Assembly: GCA_946892075.1 (NCBI GenBank)
Contig: CAMPNZ010000033.1
Span: forward strand, 1 to 14,950
Source: an uncultured Coriobacteriales bacterium
GTDB lineage: Bacteria > Actinomycetota > Coriobacteriia > Coriobacteriales > Eggerthellaceae
Length of the DNA stretch: 14,950 nucleotides
Direction of reading: 5' to 3'
The notes beneath the pieces were generated by a model that had not been told where the DNA came from, searched no databases, and saw only the letters and a list, made by a program, of their open reading frames with translations. The translations under genes and the position numbers were made by a program. Below, in pieces: positions 8,023-12,530 of the stretch. Position 1 is the stretch's first letter, and every line of letters begins with the position of its first letter.

Positions 8023-8112
8023 AGAGTTGATGTCTACACATCGCTCACAAGTGAGTCTTTAAGCCTAAGGCTTTATTTTGACTTGCAATGTCGTTTTAAC
8101 TGGTAATTCAAC
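7991..8112 (-). ncRNA. tracrRNA of a type II CRISPR-Cas system (cas9 not in window)
   Basis: Read on the minus strand from 8112. The first 28 nt (8112-8085) are fully complementary to positions 9-36 of the plus-strand CRISPR repeat, with one G-U pair. Then comes AAGU, which faces the repeat's GA as a bulge. Then CAAAAU (lower stem) pairs with the repeat's GUUUUG. This stem-bulge-stem layout is that of the S. pyogenes tracrRNA. Downstream follow a nexus-like hairpin (AAGCC/GGCTT, 8061-8073), stem-loop CTCAC/GTGAG (8044-8055), stem-loop GATGT/ACATC (8029-8042), and a 7-bp stem with a UUCG tetraloop (8005-8022) followed by a T-rich tail (7991-8004). The RNA would be about 110-120 nt. The transcription start may lie upstream of 8112; no clear promoter is seen. 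It supplies the trans RNA for crRNA maturation and Cas9 loading, so a cas9 elsewhere in the genome is implied, or the locus is a relic. Confidence 0.85.
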
Positions 8113-8170
8113 TGCGGTTATGTCGTCTTCCGTGTCACCATGGTTTTGGAGCAGTGTCGTTTTAACTGGT
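8113..8170 (+). CRISPR. Mini-array 1: one 30-nt spacer and a 3'-truncated repeat
   Basis: The spacer 8113-8142 (30 nt) is followed by a repeat starting GTTTTGGAGCAGTGTCG (8143-8170) that matches the 36-nt consensus for 28 nt and then breaks off. The last 8 nt, AATTCAAC, are replaced by a G-rich stretch. To the left the spacer abuts the tracrRNA anti-repeat (8077-8112), which on this strand looks like a repeat with a degenerate 5' third. The repeat's 5' part, which pairs with tracrRNA, is intact, so a crRNA from this spacer is conceivable. Confidence 0.75.
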
Positions 8171-8199
8171 TGTGTTGGGGGGTGGATGGTGGATAATTA

Positions 8200-8221
8200 A
8201 GCGTACGCTATAATGTACGTT
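8200..8221 (+). promoter_or_regulatory. Toxin-antitoxin promoter with two GTAC-centred operators
   Basis: A perfect TATAAT (8209-8214) lies about 30 nt before the antitoxin start. It is flanked by a perfect 10-bp palindrome AGCGTACGCT (8200-8209) and an imperfect one centred on the GTAC at 8215-8218. The two GTAC cores are exactly 12 bp apart, resembling the paired palindromes with TGTACA cores known for YefM-YoeB autoregulation. No good -35 is seen. Confidence 0.6.
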
Positions 8222-8245
8222 AATAGTTGGCAGGAGGTAGCCTTG

Positions 8246-8494
8246 ATGGAAAGTGTAACCGTAACAAGTTTGCGTAAAAATCTATATTCGTTGCTCGACA
8301 ATACTATCCGCTTTAATGAGCCTTTAAGCGTAAGTACAAAAAATGGGAAAGCTGTTATTGTAAGTGAAAACGATTACAACGATTTAATAGAGACGCTGTA
8401 CGTATCATCAGTGCCTCATATGCGCGAAAAAATTGTGGAAGGCTTGAATACACCGCTTTCTGAATGCGTTTCAGAAAGCGAGGTTGGGTGGTGA
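8246..8494 (+). CDS. Antitoxin, Phd/YefM family
   Basis: Antidote of a type II toxin-antitoxin pair. It binds and masks the partner toxin and, with it, represses the operon. The 82-residue product begins MESVTVTSLRKNLYSLLD, continues with EPLSVSTKNGKAVIVSENDYNDLIETLYVSS and ends with an acidic NTPLSECVSESEVGW. This is the normal YefM layout: an N-terminal DNA-binding and dimer domain and a C-terminal toxin-wrapping tail. ATG at 8246 is chosen because AGGAGG (8232-8237) is 8 nt upstream; an in-frame ATG at 8213 would overlap the -10 element. The stop overlaps the toxin start by 4 nt (GTGA), which implies translational coupling. It is AT-richer than the core genes and lies between two CRISPR mini-arrays. 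Confidence 0.92.
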   Translation: MESVTVTSLRKNLYSLLDNTIRFNEPLSVSTKNGKAVIVSENDYNDLIETLYVSSVPHMREKIVEGLNTPLSECVSESEVGW

Positions 8495-8757
8495 GCTATA
8501 AGATTGTCTATACAAAAAGGTCGCTAAAAGATATTCCTAGGCTTAAAGCTTCAAAGCTTGACCAAAAAGCTAAAAATCTTATAGCTTTGATTAAAGAAAA
8601 TCCCTGGCAAACGCCACCGCCCTACGATAAGCTACGTGGTGACTTACAAGGCGCTGTATCAAGAAGAATAAACATTCAACACCGTCTTGTGTATCAAGTT
8701 ATTGAGGAAGATACCACCGTAAAAATCATTAGCATGTGGACACATTATGAGTTTTAA
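8491..8757 (+). CDS. Toxin, Txe/YoeB family (RelE-like mRNA endonuclease)
   Basis: YoeB-type toxins cleave mRNA in the ribosomal A site and stop translation when released from the antitoxin. The 88-residue product, from GTG at 8491 (GTG at 8488 also possible), has the family core YDKLRGDLQGAVSRRI then NIQHRLVYQV, and ends with WTHYEF. These place the conserved Arg in SRRI, the HRLVY strand and the C-terminal His-Tyr pair where E. coli YoeB has its catalytic R65, H83 and Y84. The equivalent of E46 is not obvious. The length matches the family (84-90). It forms an operon with the upstream antitoxin through a 4-nt overlap. Its stop is followed after exactly 30 nt by an intact CRISPR repeat. It appears functional. 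Confidence 0.92.
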   Translation: MSYKIVYTKRSLKDIPRLKASKLDQKAKNLIALIKENPWQTPPPYDKLRGDLQGAVSRRINIQHRLVYQVIEEDTTVKIISMWTHYEF

Positions 8758-8787
8758 ACCACTACATAATGGTTTTCATTAGCTCAT

Positions 8788-8888
8788 GTTTTGGAGCAAT
8801 GTCGTTTTAACTGGTAATTCAACTGCAAAACGCATATCAAGGCTTTGCGAAAGTTTTGGAGCAGTGTCGTTTTAACTGGTAATTCAAC
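8788..8888 (+). CRISPR. Mini-array 2: two 36-nt repeats around one 29-nt spacer
   Basis: Repeats at 8788-8823 and 8853-8888 both run from GTTTTGGAGC to GGTAATTCAAC. The first has one change (A for G at position 12). The spacer is 8824-8852 (29 nt). The 30 nt between the toxin stop and the first repeat (8758-8787) have spacer length and could be a further spacer whose upstream repeat was lost. The GTTTT start and 36-nt length fit type II. Confidence 0.85.
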
Positions 8889-8952
8889 ACCAACAAGTAT
8901 TCGTAAGCATGATCAATGATTTGGTTACTGGACATTACCGCGCCAATGTACC

Positions 8953-9231
8953 TCACGAATGCAAGGCTTCTGATATGGCATTTCTACAAAAATCACTTGT
9001 CGATACACCAAGCTTATCTGCACGTTCTTTAAGAGCGTGTTCAAGTTGTTCCGATACCTTAAACGTAATTGTTTTTGAAAGAGTTTGGTTAGGAACTCCC
9101 CAAAAAACAGCTGTTGTTTCTTCGTTTTCTGGAAAATAGTTCCCTGCATCATATTCTTCGCACCACTTATCAACCATTGCTTGAGTTACTGGTTGTCCAT
9201 TTTCTGCTATTGCGATAATTTTGTCGCTCAT
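8953..9231 (-). CDS. Ribbon-helix-helix antitoxin-like protein without a visible toxin partner
   Basis: Product of 92 residues. The N-terminal half MSDKIIAIAENGQPVTQAMVDKWCEEYDAG then PENEETTAVFWG resembles the antitoxin component of small actinobacterial toxin-antitoxin pairs. The C-terminal half KTITFKVSEQLEHALKERAD then KLGVSTSDFCRNAISEAL is a typical CopG/Arc ribbon-helix-helix: a beta strand followed by two helices. Such proteins bind palindromic operators as dimers. AGGGGAG precedes the ATG at 9231. No toxin gene follows in the 64 nt before the CRISPR repeat at 8888, nor precedes it, so it is an orphan, or its partner lies elsewhere or was lost. Sure of the fold, less so of the role. 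Confidence 0.8.
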   Translation of the reverse strand: MSDKIIAIAENGQPVTQAMVDKWCEEYDAGNYFPENEETTAVFWGVPNQTLSKTITFKVSEQLEHALKERADKLGVSTSDFCRNAISEALHS

Positions 9232-9256
9232 CTGCTTCTCCCCTTGTCGTATCCGT

Positions 9257-9271
9257 CAATCGTATAGATTG
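9257..9271 (-). promoter_or_regulatory. Possible operator of the ribbon-helix-helix gene
   Basis: A 5-bp inverted repeat CAATC-N5-GATTG lies 25-40 nt before the start of the ribbon-helix-helix gene. On the minus strand its centre reads TATAC, a possible -10 core. Autorepression is inferred from what such proteins usually do. Confidence 0.35.
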
Positions 9272-9298
9272 CGTTTGCTTTTTCGCGTACCACGAGGT

Positions 9299-9334
9299 GT
9301 TCTGGAGCAGTGCCGTTTTAACTGGTAATTCAAT
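9299..9334 (+). CRISPR. Lone CRISPR repeat, slightly diverged
   Basis: 36 nt matching the consensus except at position 4 (C for T), position 15 (C for T) and the last base (T for C). No second repeat follows at spacer distance. It lies between the ribbon-helix-helix gene's upstream region and the terminator of the small RNA at 9335-9395. Confidence 0.8.
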
Positions 9335-9395
9335 AAAAAGCCCTCTTCGTGGTCCGCATGTAGAGTAGCTACATGAAGCGTGAAGAGGTTCTGTT
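9335..9395 (-). ncRNA. Candidate ~60-nt small RNA or attenuated leader
   Basis: A minus-strand promoter (9402-9430) should start RNA near 9395. The RNA folds into one long hairpin: outer stem CCTCTTC/GAAGAGG with flanking G-U pairs (9342-9348 and 9382-9388), an internal loop, and inner stem CATGTAG/CTACATG (9357-9363 and 9369-9375). It ends with GGGC and five Ts at 9335-9339, a good intrinsic terminator. If termination is complete, this is a ~60-nt sRNA. If it is conditional, the hairpin is an attenuator for the ribbon-helix-helix gene that starts about 100 nt downstream. The only internal start codon before the loop reads ATG-TAG. Confidence 0.5.
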
Positions 9396-9401
9396 AATGC
9401 A

Positions 9402-9430
9402 ATTATATCTGCTGCATTTATAAAGTTCAA
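9402..9430 (-). promoter_or_regulatory. Strong sigma-70-type promoter of the candidate small RNA
   Basis: On the minus strand TTGAAC (9425-9430), a 17-nt spacer and a perfect TATAAT (9402-9407). Confidence 0.65.
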
Positions 9431-9439
9431 CTTACTCGT

Positions 9440-9482
9440 GAATGCGAAATTAGTGTATTCGCATCGCTCACAAAGTGAGGCG
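9440..9482 (-). repeat. Second copy of the tracrRNA stem-loop word, next to another hairpin
   Basis: CATCGCTCACAA(A)GTGAG at about 9462-9479 repeats, with one extra A, the tracrRNA stem-loop word at 8039-8055. Beside it ATGCGAA/TTCGCAT (9442-9448 and 9457-9463) form a 7-bp stem with a short loop. No anti-repeat or T-run accompanies this copy. The rest of the 9483-9600 gap is AT-rich. Confidence 0.45.
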
Positions 9483-9550
9483 TTGACGTTACTTCAAGCA
9501 AAAAAACAGATTCGCCATTTACCATACATACAGCATATAATTATTTTTTA

Positions 9551-9586
9551 TTGAGAATAATAACGTAATAATCATTATAATACTAA
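9551..9586 (+). promoter_or_regulatory. Candidate promoter of the surface-protein gene with a Fur-box-like palindrome
   Basis: TTGAGA (9551-9556) and TATAAT (9576-9581) are 19 nt apart, a little wide. The palindrome ATAATCATTAT (about 9568-9578) overlaps the -10 and matches the core of the classical Fur box; over 19 positions I count 13 matches. A second possible -35, TTGACA (9606-9611), is followed only by a weak -10 at the right distance. Iron control is speculative. Confidence 0.35.
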
Positions 9587-9686
9587 CCATTAAAGCTACA
9601 TTGTCTTGACAGAAGAAATGTAACGCAGTGTAGAAACGTAATCCTTGTTTCTACGCATAACTACTGCAATTGTACGGGAGGTTATA

Positions 9687-12335
9687 ATGAAAGCTACAAA
9701 AAAGAAAAAGCAGGTAGTGTTACCAATTGTATTAAGTGTAGGCGTATGTGCAACATCTTTAGGGCTTGCAATAAATAGCAATCCACTAACTGTATACGCA
9801 AACGATGCGGAAACAACGCCGCAAACAACATCAAGTAGTAATAATGGCCCAGTTGATAAGGCTACCCCCATCCAATTTAAAGATAAAAATTTAGAAACAG
9901 CGCTTGTTGAAGCACTAAAGAAAAAGGGTGTAACAAAGGCACAAGACATTACCATTGCAAAAGCTGAAACAATTGATGCGCTTTACTTAGATGAAAAGAA
10001 AATAGCTAATTTAGATGGACTTCAATACTTTACTAATCTCACATTTCTTTCACTAGAAAAAAACAATATCTCCGATATACAAGAGCTAAAAGGCTTAACC
10101 AACCTGAAAGAGCTACAACTTGCCGATAATAAAATAAGCAACATCGCTATGTTAGATAAGCTAATAAATCTTGATCATTTAGGTTTAGACAACAACCTCG
10201 TTTCAGACATAAGCGTTGTTAAACAGTTAAAAAATCTTATGTGGTTTTCGATTAGCAATAATAAAGTTTCTGAAGTATCACCCATGGGTAGTTTAACAAC
10301 CCTAGAAGATTTTAATCTGACAAATAATTCAATTACAGATATATCTCCTCTCAAAGGTTTAACAGGTCCAACTGAAATCGATAACTTAGATATATCACAT
10401 CAAAAAATAGAAATCACATCCAATCAAATTACCAATAAACTTCCTATACAAGGTGGTAACGATATAACGTATACGCTCAAAACCCAAGGTGTAGGAGAAA
10501 TCAAAGACGGCGTATTTACCCTAAAACAAACACTCCCATACGAATCTACTGTAGAAATTGATTTCGAAGGCACAAATCTAAAGATTAATAATTTAACACT
10601 GGGGGATAGGTATTCAGGCACAATTGCACTGAAACTTGACGTGCCAAAAGAAGAAATAATAAAAGGAAAAATGCAGTATGTAGCTAATGAAAGCCTTACT
10701 TACAATGAGCATAAGAAAATAACAGACCCACGTGATGGCAAGACAATAACATATAAATCGGGTAAAAAGGAAGAAACAAAAGCGGTAGATGGAACAACAG
10801 AAGTAGGAAATAAAGAAATAATTCAAAACGCCAATGGGACTGTTACAACTAAGATATACAAAGTTGATCCGAATACTGGATCGCTCAGCGAACCAACTGA
10901 AAAAACAACATCTCCATCTCCAGCTCCTGCGCCAGCGCTTACCCTTACGGGAGAAGTTAGCGGAGCACAAGTAGGCAAAGAGTTGAGTGTTGAGCTTTCC
11001 TACAAGCTTGAAAACGCAGATGGGTACGCCGTTAGCCCAAGTCTTGAAGGTGAAGCAAAAGAAGGACTGACCGCGACTGTTGATGCCGCAAACAAAAAAG
11101 TAAAGCTGAGCGGTACGCCTACCAAGTCAGGAGAAGTTACTGTTAAGGTAAGCGCTACTAAGCAAGGAGCAACAGCTCTTGAACCAATAAAGAAGTTCAC
11201 TATTGCTGCTTCTGAAGCTGCACCAACGCCCGCGCCCACACCAGCACCAAGCCTTTCACCATTACCTGGAATAACACCTCAAGCAAAGCAACAAGCAGAA
11301 CCCGAGAAAAAAGCCACTCCAAGGGAAGAAACCCCTGTTCCAAGCTTCGAACAAGCAACCAAGCGCATTGCGGGAGACACTGCAGAAGATACGATGCAAG
11401 CTATCGTGCAGACGGCCTTCCCTGATTCAGTTAAAGAAGTTGTACTTGCAACCAGTGAGAGCTATTGGGATGCACTGTCTGCAAACTCGCTGGCAGGAAG
11501 CTTGAATGCCCCTGTTCTGCTTACGAAACATGGCAAACTACCCGAGCAAACGATAGCAGAGCTTAAACGTCTTAAAACAAGCAAAGTAATTGTGTGCGGC
11601 GGAGAAAATGCCATTAGTAACGATGTAGTATCCCAGCTTAAAGCCTTAAACATTGAAGTAGAGCGTGTTGCAGGAAACATGGCAAGTGATACAGCAAACG
11701 ACATCGCTAAAAAGCTTACCAAGAGCGACACGGCAGTGGTTACTACCAGCTGGGGATATGAGGATGCACTTTCCGCTGCAAGTTTTGCTTACGCAAAGAA
11801 AGCTCCTATCTTCCTTGCAAACTACAACACCGCAACACTGGACGCATCCAGTATCCAAACCATGAAAGATAAAGGTGTAAAGAAAGTTTACATCGTAGGT
11901 GGAAAATCGGTAGTATCTTCCGAGGTAGAAGCACAGCTTAGCGCTGCTGGCATTACCGTCGAGCGTGTAGCTGGTAAAACAGCCTATGACACCAGTGCCC
12001 AGCTTGCCAACAAACTTATCTCACTTGGCATGAGCGCAAACAACATGGCAATCGCTACTGGTTGGGGATACACTGATGCTCTTGCTGGTGCGGCTTTGTG
12101 CGGTAAGCAAAACTCGGTTATGGTACTTGCAGACAACACGAACCAAACCGCCATCAGTGAAGTAGTTGCCGCTAACAAGCACAGCATCCAAAACTACTAC
12201 ATCTTTGGCGGAACATCCGCTGTTGGTGAAGGCGCTACCAATGCTCTGAAAGGCGTGTTTACCGCCAAGGATGACAACAAGAAAGCCAACAAGGACACTG
12301 GCAGTGAGAAAACAACCAGCGACGCTACCAAATAA
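9687..12335 (+). CDS. Secreted surface protein: internalin-like LRR head, Ig-like domain, three CWB2 anchors
   Basis: Product of 882 residues from ATG at 9687 (GGGAGG 5 nt upstream; an upstream in-frame start at 9645 lacks one). Residues 1-38 are a signal peptide with a KKKK n-region and likely cleavage after VYA. Residues about 60-110 resemble the internalin cap (FKDKNLETAL). About 110-240 contain five or six 22-residue leucine-rich repeats such as NLKELQLADNKISNI. About 415-508 are an Ig-like fold (LTGEVSGAQVGKELSVEL to KLSGTPTKSGEVTV), and 511-530 an Ala-Pro-Thr linker. About 555-860 hold three CWB2 repeats, recognisable from VERVAG..A.DTA boundaries and WGYEDALSA / WGYTDALAG motifs. CWB2 repeats bind cell-wall polymers non-covalently, so the LRR head is displayed for contact with host or other cells. 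The LRR half is AT-rich and the anchor half GC-richer. The ligand is unknown. Confidence 0.95.
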   Translation: MKATKKKKQVVLPIVLSVGVCATSLGLAINSNPLTVYANDAETTPQTTSSSNNGPVDKATPIQFKDKNLETALVEALKKKGVTKAQDITIAKAETIDALYLDEKKIANLDGLQYFTNLTFLSLEKNNISDIQELKGLTNLKELQLADNKISNIAMLDKLINLDHLGLDNNLVSDISVVKQLKNLMWFSISNNKVSEVSPMGSLTTLEDFNLTNNSITDISPLKGLTGPTEIDNLDISHQKIEITSNQITNKLPIQGGNDITYTLKTQGVGEIKDGVFTLKQTLPYESTVEIDFEGTNLKINNLTLGDRYSGTIALKLDVPKEEIIKGKMQYVANESLTYNEHKKITDPRDGKTITYKSGKKEETKAVDGTTEVGNKEIIQNANGTVTTKIYKVDPNTGSLSEPTEKTTSPSPAPAPALTLTGEVSGAQVGKELSVELSYKLENADGYAVSPSLEGEAKEGLTATVDAANKKVKLSGTPTKSGEVTVKVSATKQGATALEPIKKFTIAASEAAPTPAPTPAPSLSPLPGITPQAKQQAEPEKKATPREETPVPSFEQATKRIAGDTAEDTMQAIVQTAFPDSVKEVVLATSESYWDALSANSLAGSLNAPVLLTKHGKLPEQTIAELKRLKTSKVIVCGGENAISNDVVSQLKALNIEVERVAGNMASDTANDIAKKLTKSDTAVVTTSWGYEDALSAASFAYAKKAPIFLANYNTATLDASSIQTMKDKGVKKVYIVGGKSVVSSEVEAQLSAAGITVERVAGKTAYDTSAQLANKLISLGMSANNMAIATGWGYTDALAGAALCGKQNSVMVLADNTNQTAISEVVAANKHSIQNYYIFGGTSAVGEGATNALKGVFTAKDDNKKANKDTGSEKTTSDATK

Positions 12336-12353
12336 ACAATAAACTCATATATG

Positions 12354-12403
12354 ATGATGCCAAGTTATTGCAATCGTGATAATTTGGCATCATTTCTTAT
12401 TTG
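12354..12403 (+). terminator. Intrinsic terminator after the surface-protein gene
   Basis: A 10-bp perfect stem ATGATGCCAA/TTGGCATCAT (12354-12363 and 12384-12393), whose loop can extend the pairing with TTAT/ATAA, is followed by TTCTTATTT. It lies 19 nt after the stop codon and separates this gene from the helicase. Confidence 0.8.
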
Positions 12404-12530
12404 CTCACCATTCACATCATATTACAGCTTGTTCACAGGTGCAGGAAAATTGTGGGTTTATTCATTTGTGCGTCCGAACCCACGCAAAAGGCGTCATAAT
12501 CGCATTTTGAATATCCACGAAAGGAACTGC

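Noticed and set aside
8077..8112. Calling this element simply a degenerate CRISPR repeat
   Set aside because: The divergence is confined to the part that forms the bulge and lower stem on the minus strand, and four hairpins with a terminator follow, so tracrRNA anti-repeat explains it better.
8113..8142. Spacer 1 as a guide against the local toxin-antitoxin promoter
   Set aside because: I found no stretch of more than about 8 nt shared with the promoter or other local control regions.
8824..8852. Spacer 2 as a self-targeting guide: GGCTTTGCGAA also occurs in ftsH near 1007, and AAACGCATAT near 4042
   Set aside because: Matches of 10-11 nt in about 30 kb of double-stranded search space are close to chance, and the ftsH match has a mismatch at the seed end. 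A full spacer search is needed before any claim.
8077..9334. An integron-like cassette array with TA cassettes between recombination sites
   Set aside because: The repeats have no attC-type folded structure, two pairs are only 29-30 nt apart, and no integrase is present; CRISPR plus tracrRNA accounts for them.
9170..9430. Minus-strand open frame upstream of the ribbon-helix-helix gene
   Set aside because: It reads through the terminator hairpin and a CRISPR repeat in antisense and overlaps the ribbon-helix-helix gene in another frame; it is explained by those elements.
12351..12530. N-terminal extension of the helicase to 12351
   Set aside because: That start lies inside the terminator of the preceding gene and has no ribosome site; ATG at 12531 has one.
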